Positions 8,578-15,687 of a stretch of 47,500 nt of DNA are shown here, one piece after another. Below the pieces are notes generated by a model. The model was not told where the DNA came from. It saw nothing but the letters and a program-made list of their open reading frames with translations, and made no database searches. This DNA comes from Lachnospiraceae bacterium UBA3692 (lineage in GTDB: Bacteria > Bacillota > Clostridia > Lachnospirales > Lachnospiraceae). The stretch spans positions 5,757 through 53,256 of the forward strand of contig DFIR01000064.1 in assembly GCA_002372815.1 (NCBI GenBank), in the 5' to 3' direction. The position numbers were made by a program, and so were the translations under genes. The first letter of the stretch is position 1, and every line of letters starts with the position of its first letter.

Positions 8578-9121
8578 AATTCTTCTCCTCGTAATAATTG
8601 CTGCGGAACAGCTCGATCCCGTTGTCGATGTAGTCGATATAGCGGGCGGTGAGGAAAATATCCCCGACCTTGTACACCACCGCCCAGCAGATGCCCAGCA
8701 CCGTCGAGGACAGCGCGAAGCGGACGCCTTCGAACATCCCTTCCGCGCTGGACCAGTCCCGGTTGCCCTGCATGGCGATGTAGAGTCCCGCGACCGTCCC
8801 GAGGATCCCCAGCAGCGTGAACAGCTGGATGATCAGGGAATAGGCGGAATACCACTGCCCGTCCTTCTGGTACTGACTGCACAGGGCGTCGAACTCGTCC
8901 CAGTCCCGCTCCGTCACGACCTCCCGCTTCGTGGAGTGCCGTTTCCCCCGGATGCCGACTTCCCGTGTCTTGCCCGTCACGTTGTTGTTGATCCGGTCCG
9001 TCTTCCTGCGCAGGGCCTCCAGCTTATAGATATTGAAGGCGAACAGCAAGAGTTCCCCCGCCGCAAGCGCATTGATGAGCGGATTCAGTATACGGTCAAG
9101 AATCATGCACAGGCCATACAT
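8561..9121 (-). CDS. MotA/TolQ/ExbB-family proton channel protein
   Basis: A 186-residue membrane protein with three hydrophobic segments: about residues 15-32, about 95-118 with LLGILGTVAGLYIAM, and about 135-158 with ALSSTVLGICWAVVYKV. The last two match the conserved pore helices of ExbB/TolQ. The start at 9121 (MYGLCMIL) is preferred over one 19 codons upstream because an AAGGAG site precedes it and because the proposed -10 box at 9177-9182 would overlap the longer start. It is the first gene of an operon with two ExbD-like proteins and a transglutaminase-like protein. The cytoplasmic loop is short, unlike ZorA. Confidence 0.87.
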   Translation of the reverse strand: MYGLCMILDRILNPLINALAAGELLLFAFNIYKLEALRRKTDRINNNVTGKTREVGIRGKRHSTKREVVTERDWDEFDALCSQYQKDGQWYSAYSLIIQLFTLLGILGTVAGLYIAMQGNRDWSSAEGMFEGVRFALSSTVLGICWAVVYKVGDIFLTARYIDYIDNGIELFRSNYYEEKNYGQTP

Positions 9122-9176
9122 ACAGGCGGTTCTCCTTCTTCTCTGCGGGCAGGTCTCCCTGCCGATACCTCCCTTC

Positions 9177-9205
9177 ATTATACAAAGCCGCCCCCGATTT
9201 GGAAA
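9177..9205 (-). promoter_or_regulatory. Promoter candidate for the exbB-like operon
   Basis: On the minus strand: TTTCCA (9200-9205), 17 bases, TATAAT (9177-9182). The box lies within and just beyond the terminator hairpin of the preceding hydrolase gene, so termination and initiation share the same stretch. Confidence 0.55.
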
Positions 9206-9220
9206 GACACCGGGGGCGGC
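9187..9220 (-). terminator. Rho-independent terminator of the hydrolase operon
   Basis: Perfect 10-bp stem GCCGCCCCCG / CGGGGGCGGC with a 14-base loop, 24 bases after the hydrolase stop codon. The following U-run on the minus strand is short (TTTGT). Confidence 0.65.
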
Positions 9221-9244
9221 TCTGCCGTTTGATCCATATGCTGT

Positions 9245-10000
9245 TTACAGGTCCAGGAACTTCAGGATCTCGCTGATCGCGTAGTCCATCTTCTTCGGAT
9301 CCTGGAAGCGGTGGTCGGCGCCTTCGATCTCCTCAAGCTCGATCAGGTTGTCGTCCGCGAAGCGCCGGATCCCCTCTGCGGGCACGATCTCGTCCTTGGT
9401 CCCGTGCTGGATCAGGATGTCCTCCGACAGGTCCAGGAAGTCCCACTGCGTGACGTCCGCCTCCCGGATCTCCTCCAGGAGGTCCTGGGTGATCCGGACC
9501 TTGCGGTCGAAGCCGGCGAGGACCGGCTTGCCCTTCGCGAGCTTCTCCAGCTCCTCCTTCCCGATGATGCTGTGCGTGAACACCTCATAGAGCGGGATGG
9601 CCGGGCAGCGGAGGACGGTCCTCTTAAACGGCGTGCCGTGCTCGTGCATGTATTTGAGGAAAATATAGGCGCCGAAGCTCGTGGCGTAGGCGTAGAGCGT
9701 CTCCGCGCCGAGCTGCTCCCGGCAGTAAGCGTTCACGAGGCGCAGGTAGGTGTCGCAGTCCGCCAGCACCAGCTTGTTCCTCGCGTCGCTTCCGTGGCAG
9801 GGCCAGTTGAAGGTCACGATGCCGAGATGGCGGTACTTGGCCAGCGCCTTGACGGCGAACCGCTCGGCGGCCTTGTTGTCCATGTGGCCCCCGAAGCCGT
9901 GGCCGAAAACGATGACCCGCCGGATCCCCCGCGGGTCATCGCAGTAGAGCTTGCAGCGCACGCTGAAGCCTTCTTCATTGATATCGAAATATTTGTGCAT
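9245..10000 (-). CDS. Alpha/beta hydrolase (serine hydrolase)
   Basis: A 251-residue cytosolic alpha/beta-hydrolase. Visible elements are the oxyanion-hole region FGHGFGGHMDN, a nucleophile elbow YATSFGAY, an acid in HGTKDEIVP and the catalytic His in GADHRF. It resembles YqkD/YsxA-like acylglycerol or ester hydrolases; the substrate cannot be predicted. The start at 10000 (MHKYFDINEEG) follows a GGAG site; an in-frame GTG five codons earlier is less likely. It is the third gene of an operon after the pyrophosphatase and phosphate acyltransferase genes, and a terminator hairpin closes the operon. Confidence 0.85.
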   Translation of the reverse strand: MHKYFDINEEGFSVRCKLYCDDPRGIRRVIVFGHGFGGHMDNKAAERFAVKALAKYRHLGIVTFNWPCHGSDARNKLVLADCDTYLRLVNAYCREQLGAETLYAYATSFGAYIFLKYMHEHGTPFKRTVLRCPAIPLYEVFTHSIIGKEELEKLAKGKPVLAGFDRKVRITQDLLEEIREADVTQWDFLDLSEDILIQHGTKDEIVPAEGIRRFADDNLIELEEIEGADHRFQDPKKMDYAISEILKFLDL

Positions 10001-10046
10001 GTGTCTCCGCGGCACACAGATCGGCCGCCGGTCCTCTCTTAAAATG

Positions 10047-11003
10047 TCATCTCCTGTTCAGGTGCTCCGCGAACATCGCCGCGCAGCCGGCCAGGGACAG
10101 GTATGCCTGCTCCGGAGACTCGCTGCGGCCGGTGAGGGCGATCGGGATGGTCGCGCCCATCAGCAGGCAGCAGCCGGAGGAGTGCAGGTGCGTATCCAGC
10201 AGTTTGCAGATGAGATTGCCCGCCAGCAGGGACGGCACCACGATGCCGTCGAACTCGCCGCAGTAAGGGCAGTCATATTTCTTGAGTCTCGCCGCTTCCT
10301 TGCTCACGATCAGGTCGTAGGCGATCGGGCCCCACAGGTTGCAGTTCGCGATCGGCTCCTCCTTGTGGTCCAGGATGATCGTCGTCGCCTCCACGGTGTC
10401 GCGCATGTGGAAGCTGGGCTTCTCCACCAGCGCCAGCAGTGCCAGATTGGGCTTCTCGACCCCGATCAGGTTCAGGGCCTCGGTCATGTTCCGGATGACC
10501 TGCTTGCGCTGCTCGATGGAGGGCTCCACCAGCAGTGTGCAGTCGGAGATCGCGAGGACCTTGTCGTAGCCCTCGAACTTGAGCATGTTCACGTGGGTGA
10601 TCAGGCGGTCCGGCTGGACGAGATGGTTGGCCTTGTTGAGGATGGGCAGCAGGAAGTCCCTCGTCTGCGTGTTGCCCCGCATCAGGGCGTCCGCCGCGCC
10701 GGCCTGGATCATCTCGATCGCGTACTGCACGACGTTCGTGTCCGCCTTGACGGCCTGCAGGTCATACTGCCGGTCCTGCAGCCCCAGCTGCTCCAGCGTC
10801 GCCATGATCTTCCTCTCGCTGCCGATCAGCACGGGCTCCACAAGCCCCGCCTCCTGCGCGTCGAAGACGCCCTGCAGGATGTTCTCCGCGTCCGCGCCGG
10901 CGACCGCGACCCGCATCGGCCTCTTCAGCTCCCGGGCGACCTCCGTGATCTTCCCGAATACCTTGCGCATCTCCTGATATTTGGTAAAGTTCTCTCCGAT
11001 CAT
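10047..11003 (-). CDS. Phosphate acetyl/butyryltransferase family protein
   Basis: A 318-residue enzyme of the Pta/Ptb family, which interconverts acyl-CoA and acyl phosphate. The overall order matches Ptb: an N-terminal MRVAVAGADAENILQGV segment, the GAADALMRGNTQTRDFL segment and a C-terminal GRSESPEQAYLSLAGC tail. Family assignment rests on length and these blocks; butyryl versus acetyl preference is not decidable. No kinase partner (buk/ackA) is adjacent; instead the gene lies 18 bases after the membrane pyrophosphatase. A GGGAGG ribosome site precedes the start. Confidence 0.88.
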   Translation of the reverse strand: MIGENFTKYQEMRKVFGKITEVARELKRPMRVAVAGADAENILQGVFDAQEAGLVEPVLIGSERKIMATLEQLGLQDRQYDLQAVKADTNVVQYAIEMIQAGAADALMRGNTQTRDFLLPILNKANHLVQPDRLITHVNMLKFEGYDKVLAISDCTLLVEPSIEQRKQVIRNMTEALNLIGVEKPNLALLALVEKPSFHMRDTVEATTIILDHKEEPIANCNLWGPIAYDLIVSKEAARLKKYDCPYCGEFDGIVVPSLLAGNLICKLLDTHLHSSGCCLLMGATIPIALTGRSESPEQAYLSLAGCAAMFAEHLNRR

Positions 11004-11021
11004 TTTCCGTCCTCCCTACTG

Positions 11022-13001
11022 TCAGAACAGTTCGCCGATCTTCAGGAAGAGCGGCGCGAATACGAGCGATACGACCGTCATCAGCTTGATCAGGATGTTC
11101 AGGGAAGGCCCCGACGTGTCCTTGAAAGGATCGCCCACGGTGTCGCCGACGACCGCCGCGTGGTGCGCGTCGCTGCCCTTGCCGCCGTGGTGTCCGTCCT
11201 CCACGTATTTCTTCGCATTGTCCCAGGCGCCGCCGGAGTTGGACATGAAGATCGCCAGCATGACACCCGTGACCAGCGAGCCGGCCAGCAGACCGCCCAG
11301 CGCCGCGGGTCCCAGCAGGACGCCGATCAGGAGCGGCACGACCACCGCCATGACGCCCGGCACGAGCATCTCGTGCAGCGCCGCCTTCGTGGAGATCGCC
11401 ACGCAGCTCGTGTAGTCCGGCTTGCCCGTTCCCTCCAGGATGCCGTCGATCGTGCGGAACTGGCGCCGCACCTCCTCGATCATCTTATAGGCCGCCTTGG
11501 ACACACTGTCCATGGTCAGCGCCGAGAAGAGGAAGGGCAGCATGCCGCCCACGAAGAGCCCTACGATCACTTTATAATTCAGAAGGTCGATGCCGTCAAG
11601 CCCGACCGCCTGCACGTACGAGACGAAGAGCGCCAGCGCCGTCAGCGCCGCGCTGCCGATGGCGAATCCCTTGCCCATCGCCGCGGTGGTGTTGCCGACC
11701 GCATCCAGCTTGTCGGTGATCTTCCGGACCTTGGAGGGGAGTCTCGACATCTCCGCGATGCCGCCCGCGTTGTCCGCGATCGGTCCGTAGGCGTCCACCG
11801 CGACGGTCATCCCGGTCGTGGAGAGCATGCCGACCGCCGCGAGCGCGATCCCGTACAGGCCGAAGGCCAGATAGGCGCCGATGATGCCGACGGCGATCAG
11901 GAGGATCGGGATCGCCGTGGACTGCATGCCGACGGCGATGCCGCTGATCACGGTGGTCGCGGGACCGGTCTCGGACTGCTGCGCGATCTTCTTCACGAAC
12001 CGGTAGTCGCCGGAGGTGTAGATCTCCGTCACGATGCCGATCAGGAGGCCGACGACCAGGCCGAAGATGATGGCGAAGGCCGCCTTCAGGTTCCCGAAGA
12101 AGGCGAAGCTCAGGAGCACGGATCCGACCACCACGATGCCGGAGGAGACATAGCTGCCCATCTTCAGCGCCTTGTGCGGGTTGGCGTTCTCATCCCCTTT
12201 GACGAAGAAGCAGCCGAGGATCCCCGCCGCGATGCCGAGCGCCGCGATCATCAGCGGAAACACGGCCCCGGTCACCTGCCAGGACACCGCCCCGAGGGTG
12301 ACCGCGGAGACGATGGACCCCACATACGACTCGAACAGGTCCGCGCCCATGCCGGCCACGTCGCCCACGTTGTCGCCCACGTTGTCCGCGATGACCGCCG
12401 GGTTGCGGGGATCATCTTCCGGGATGCCGGCCTCGACCTTGCCGACCAGGTCCGCGCCGACGTCCGCCGCCTTTGTGTAGATGCCGCCGCCCACGCGCGC
12501 GAAGAGCGCGATAGACGAGGCGCCGAGTGAGAAGCCGGAGAGCGCGTCCGCGCTCCCGGTCACGAAATAGATGACGCTCGCGCCGAGCAGGCCGAAGCCG
12601 ACCACGCTCATCCCCATCACCGCGCCGCCGGAGAAGGCGACCGACAGCGCCGCGTTCATGCCGCTGGCCCTGGCCGCCGCCGCGGTCCGCACGTTCGCGC
12701 GGGTCGCCACGTTCATGCCGATGTAGCCGGCCGCGGTGGAGAAGAGCGCGCCGATCAGGAAGCAGCCGGCCGTCAGCCAGCCGATCCCCAGGCCGATCAG
12801 CAGGAACAGGATCACCACGAAAATGACCAGGATCCTGTATTCCGCCATGAGGAAGGCCGTCGCCCCTTCATGGATGAATGCCGCGATCTCTTTCATCCTG
12901 TCTGTCCCGGCATCCTGCCGCACGACCTTGTTCGCGAGATAGGCCGCGAAACCGAGCGCGCACACGCCGAGCAATGCACCGATCAGTACCAGACTGTTCA
13001 T
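11022..13001 (-). CDS. hppA: K+-stimulated membrane-bound pyrophosphatase (ion pump)
   Basis: A 659-residue, multi-helix integral membrane pyrophosphatase that couples pyrophosphate hydrolysis to H+ or Na+ export. The pyrophosphate/Mg2+ binding motifs are intact: DVGADLVGKVEAGIPEDDPR and NPAVIADNVGDNVGDVAG. The GNTTAA motif has Ala where K+-independent enzymes carry Lys, which places it in the K+-dependent class. Na+ versus H+ specificity cannot be decided by eye. The start at 13001 (MNSLVLIG) is supported by AGGGGG just upstream. It heads the operon continuing into the phosphate acyltransferase and hydrolase genes. Confidence 0.95.
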   Translation of the reverse strand: MNSLVLIGALLGVCALGFAAYLANKVVRQDAGTDRMKEIAAFIHEGATAFLMAEYRILVIFVVILFLLIGLGIGWLTAGCFLIGALFSTAAGYIGMNVATRANVRTAAAARASGMNAALSVAFSGGAVMGMSVVGFGLLGASVIYFVTGSADALSGFSLGASSIALFARVGGGIYTKAADVGADLVGKVEAGIPEDDPRNPAVIADNVGDNVGDVAGMGADLFESYVGSIVSAVTLGAVSWQVTGAVFPLMIAALGIAAGILGCFFVKGDENANPHKALKMGSYVSSGIVVVGSVLLSFAFFGNLKAAFAIIFGLVVGLLIGIVTEIYTSGDYRFVKKIAQQSETGPATTVISGIAVGMQSTAIPILLIAVGIIGAYLAFGLYGIALAAVGMLSTTGMTVAVDAYGPIADNAGGIAEMSRLPSKVRKITDKLDAVGNTTAAMGKGFAIGSAALTALALFVSYVQAVGLDGIDLLNYKVIVGLFVGGMLPFLFSALTMDSVSKAAYKMIEEVRRQFRTIDGILEGTGKPDYTSCVAISTKAALHEMLVPGVMAVVVPLLIGVLLGPAALGGLLAGSLVTGVMLAIFMSNSGGAWDNAKKYVEDGHHGGKGSDAHHAAVVGDTVGDPFKDTSGPSLNILIKLMTVVSLVFAPLFLKIGELF

Positions 13002-13063
13002 CTTGCACCCCCTGTCTGCTTCGTTTGATAATAAACCAACAATTACCCCTGAAAATACATGAG

Positions 13064-13091
13064 GCACCGCACGGATCCCTCCGTGCAGTGC
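13064..13091 (-). promoter_or_regulatory. 5' stem-loop in the hppA leader
   Basis: Arms GCACCGCACGGA (13064-13075) and TCCGTGCAGTGC (13080-13091) enclose a four-base loop. On the minus strand the single mismatch becomes a G-U pair. From the predicted promoter the transcript would start about three bases before the hairpin, so it would sit at the extreme 5' end and could stabilise the mRNA. There is no T-run, so it is not a terminator. Confidence 0.5.
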
Positions 13092-13100
13092 CGCAGTGCT

Positions 13101-13128
13101 ATAATATAGCTACTGTTATTTTAGACAA
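13101..13128 (-). promoter_or_regulatory. Promoter candidate for hppA operon
   Basis: Minus strand TTGTCT (13123-13128), 16 bases, TATTAT (13101-13106), about 100 bases before the hppA start codon. Confidence 0.45.
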
Positions 13129-13194
13129 TTTTCACAGATTTATCAACAAAATTACGATTGTTTTCAGATAAATACAATCCTGAAATGACGCTCG

Positions 13195-13223
13195 TTGCCA
13201 CCTCCTTCGTGAAATGTTATAAT
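13195..13223 (+). promoter_or_regulatory. Promoter for the MBL-fold/murT operon, implying a leaderless mRNA
   Basis: TTGCCA (13195-13200), exactly 17 bases, TATAAT (13218-13223). The ATG of the next gene is at 13232, only eight bases past the -10, leaving about two bases of leader. No Shine-Dalgarno sequence exists between them. Confidence 0.7.
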
Positions 13224-13231
13224 CTCCCATT

Positions 13232-14215
13232 ATGATCGAAGAAGTATGCAAAAATATCTACAGGATCGGCGTCGCCCTCCCCGGCAACCCCTTGCGGGAG
13301 CTCAACAGTTACTTTCTCCGGGGGGATGACCGCGACCTTCTCATAGACACCGGCTTCCGGAGGCCCGTATGCAGAGAGGCTCTGCAGGCGGGTCTTGACG
13401 AGCTGTGCTCCGATCCCGCCCGGCGGGACGTCCTGTGCACCCACCTGCACTCGGACCACAGCGGGATGGCGGACCTCTTCGCCGGCCCCGGGCGGCGCAT
13501 CTACATGGGCCGCACCGACCTGGCGCGCATCTCCGGCCTGCTCCCCGTGGAGGCCTGGCTGAAGATGTACACCCGTTTCCCTCTGGAGGGCTTCTCCGAG
13601 GAGCTTCTGCGGGAAGTGTTCGCCTCAAACCCCGCCCGCACGGAAGCGATGCCGGAGAGAGACCCGCGCCTGACGCCCCTCGATGACGGGGATATTCTCT
13701 CTGTCGGGCCCTACCGGCTCGAGACACTTCTCGTGCCCGGCCACACCCCCGGCAACTGCATGTTCTACCTCCGCGAGCAGCGCATCATGTTCACCGGCGA
13801 CCACATCCTCTTCGACATCACGCCGAACATCACCAGCTGGCCCGGTGTTGCCGATTCCCTGGGCGACTATCTCGCGTCGCTGCGACGTGTCCGGGATCTT
13901 CCCGTGGACCTGGCCCTTTCCGGCCACCGGAAGACCGGCGATTACGGGGCGCGCATCGACCAGCTCCTGGCCCACCATGAGAGGCGCCTCGCCGAGGCGC
14001 TCTCCATCATCCGCAGCGAGCCCGGCCTCTGCGCCTACGAGATCGCCGGCCGCATGAAATGGAAGATCCGCGCCGCGGACTGGGATTCCTTCCCGGTCGT
14101 CCAGAAATGGTTCGCCACCGGCGAGTGCTTCTCCCACCTCGACTATCACCTCACACAGGGGACGGTTCTCTGTGTGGAGAGAGACGGACTGCGCCGCTAC
14201 TATCCGGCAGACTGA
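13232..14215 (+). CDS. MBL-fold metallo-hydrolase
   Basis: A 327-residue metallo-beta-lactamase-fold hydrolase with the dinuclear metal motif THLHSDHSG (about residues 69-77), then VPGHTPGN, FTGDHILFD and the terminal LSGHRK histidine. The C-terminal about 90 residues look like the winged-helix tail found in glyoxalase II-like and LACTB2-like members. Substrate unknown; thioesters or phosphodiesters are typical for the group. It lacks a Shine-Dalgarno site and probably starts on a leaderless transcript. It is the first gene of an operon with MurT and the SpoIIE-type phosphatase. Confidence 0.88.
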   Translation: MIEEVCKNIYRIGVALPGNPLRELNSYFLRGDDRDLLIDTGFRRPVCREALQAGLDELCSDPARRDVLCTHLHSDHSGMADLFAGPGRRIYMGRTDLARISGLLPVEAWLKMYTRFPLEGFSEELLREVFASNPARTEAMPERDPRLTPLDDGDILSVGPYRLETLLVPGHTPGNCMFYLREQRIMFTGDHILFDITPNITSWPGVADSLGDYLASLRRVRDLPVDLALSGHRKTGDYGARIDQLLAHHERRLAEALSIIRSEPGLCAYEIAGRMKWKIRAADWDSFPVVQKWFATGECFSHLDYHLTQGTVLCVERDGLRRYYPAD

Positions 14216-14275
14216 CATCGCGAAGTGTTTCCGCGCCCTCCCTGCGCGGTACTTATCACAAGAAAGGCTCCATCT

Positions 14276-15667
14276 ATGAAAAAACCCGGTCTGATCCCGA
14301 CGGTCCTCTCCGTCGCCGCCTGCAAAGCTGCCCGCGCCGCCCTGCGCAGGACCGGCCGCGGCGGCACCGCCGTCCCCGGCATCGTCGCCATGAAGGTCTC
14401 CAGGAACATCCTCACCGCCGTCTCGGAGGGCATGCAGATCATCGTCGTCACCGGCACGAACGGCAAGACCACCACCTGCAACATGATCGAACACGCCGTC
14501 TCTTCCTCGGGCAGGGACTGCCTGCGGGACAAGTCCGGCGCCAACCTGCTCCACGGCATCGCCTCGGACCTGATCTGCAGCGCCGACTGGCGCGGCCGGC
14601 CCACCCACCCCTACGCCGTCCTGGAATGTGACGAGGCCGCCCTCAAGCAGGTCGTGCAGTACATCACCCCTGCGGCGATCGTCGTCACCAACCTGTTCAG
14701 CGACCAGGTGGACCGCTACGGCGGCGTGCAGAACACGCTGAAAGAGATCCGCACCGGCGTGGAGCGGAGCCCGCAGTCGACCCTGGTCCTCAACGCGGAG
14801 GACCCGCTCACGGCCTCCCTCGCGCTGCACGTCCCCAACAAGGTCATCCGCTACGGCCTCGCACAGAGCATCGGCGTCCAGGGCAACGTGGACCTCGCGG
14901 ATGCCGGCGTCTGCCCCGAGTGCGGCGCGCCTTACGAGTACGACTACCACATCTACGCCCACCTCGGCGGCTTCCGGTGCACGAAGTGCGGCTGGCGCCA
15001 CGAGACGCCGGACATCTCCGTCACCCGCATCGACCGCATGACTGCCGCGGGCAGCACCGTGCAGATGCAGGTCAGGGAAGCCGGCGGAACTGAGAACACG
15101 CTCGAAGCGCGCATCGCCCTGCCGGCCGTCTATAACATCTACAATGCGGCAGCCGCCGTGGCCGCCGCCACAGCGATCGGCATCCCCGCGCAGACCGCCG
15201 CCGATTCCCTCGCCAGCGTCCGCTCCGCGTTCGGGCGGATGGAGACCTTCGACCTCGCCGGCCAGCGCGTCCAGATGATCCTCGTCAAGAATCCCGCCGG
15301 CTGCAACCAGGCTTTCTCCTACGTCACCGGCATGGAGGACGACTACACGGCGGTCCTGTGCCTCAACGACCGCACAGGCGACGGGCACGACATCTCCTGG
15401 ATCGGGACCACGGATTACGAGAAGCTCTGCGCCGACCCCCACCTGCGGAAGATCTACGCGGGCGGCGACCGCGCGGAGGACCTCTGCCGCCGTCTGGAAC
15501 AGGCGGGCGCCGGGGACCGCCTCGAGCGCTTCACAGATTACACGGCCCTCGTAGAGAAACTGGAGACGGAAGGCCGTCCGATCTTCCTCCTTCCCAACTA
15601 CACCGCCATGATGGAGCTGCGCGACGCACTCGGGAAAAAGACAGGCTCCAAAGAATTCTGGGAATAA
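14276..15667 (+). CDS. murT: MurT-like Mur ligase (lipid II isoglutaminyl synthase catalytic subunit)
   Basis: A 463-residue Mur-ligase-fold protein with P-loop VTGTNGKTTT (about residues 58-67), a MurT-typical four-Cys zinc ribbon made of CPEC and CTKC (about 221-252), and the C-terminal DUF1727 region ending near DALGKKTGSKEFWE. MurT with the glutaminase GatD amidates D-Glu of lipid II to D-iso-Gln; the C-terminal domain binds GatD. No GatD-like amidotransferase lies on either side, although the two genes are usually adjacent. The start follows GAAAGG at about 14262. It lies 60 bases after the MBL gene and 20 before the phosphatase gene. Confidence 0.88.
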   Translation: MKKPGLIPTVLSVAACKAARAALRRTGRGGTAVPGIVAMKVSRNILTAVSEGMQIIVVTGTNGKTTTCNMIEHAVSSSGRDCLRDKSGANLLHGIASDLICSADWRGRPTHPYAVLECDEAALKQVVQYITPAAIVVTNLFSDQVDRYGGVQNTLKEIRTGVERSPQSTLVLNAEDPLTASLALHVPNKVIRYGLAQSIGVQGNVDLADAGVCPECGAPYEYDYHIYAHLGGFRCTKCGWRHETPDISVTRIDRMTAAGSTVQMQVREAGGTENTLEARIALPAVYNIYNAAAAVAAATAIGIPAQTAADSLASVRSAFGRMETFDLAGQRVQMILVKNPAGCNQAFSYVTGMEDDYTAVLCLNDRTGDGHDISWIGTTDYEKLCADPHLRKIYAGGDRAEDLCRRLEQAGAGDRLERFTDYTALVEKLETEGRPIFLLPNYTAMMELRDALGKKTGSKEFWE

Positions 15668-15687
15668 TACAGGAAAGGAAACGGTTG

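Noticed and set aside
8041..9121. Zorya-type phage defence (ZorA/ZorB) reading of the ExbB/ExbD pair
   Set aside because: The ExbB-like protein is small with no long cytoplasmic tail, the ExbD-like protein has no peptidoglycan-binding domain, and no ZorC, ZorD or ZorE gene is nearby.
9951..12530. 860-codon open frame on the plus strand across the phosphate acyltransferase and pyrophosphatase genes
   Set aside because: It is antisense to two well-supported genes and its product is an Arg/Asp/His-rich shadow with no family features.
13625..15442. 600-codon open frame on the minus strand opposite the MBL and murT genes
   Set aside because: Shadow of two real genes; no ribosome site, no recognisable domain.
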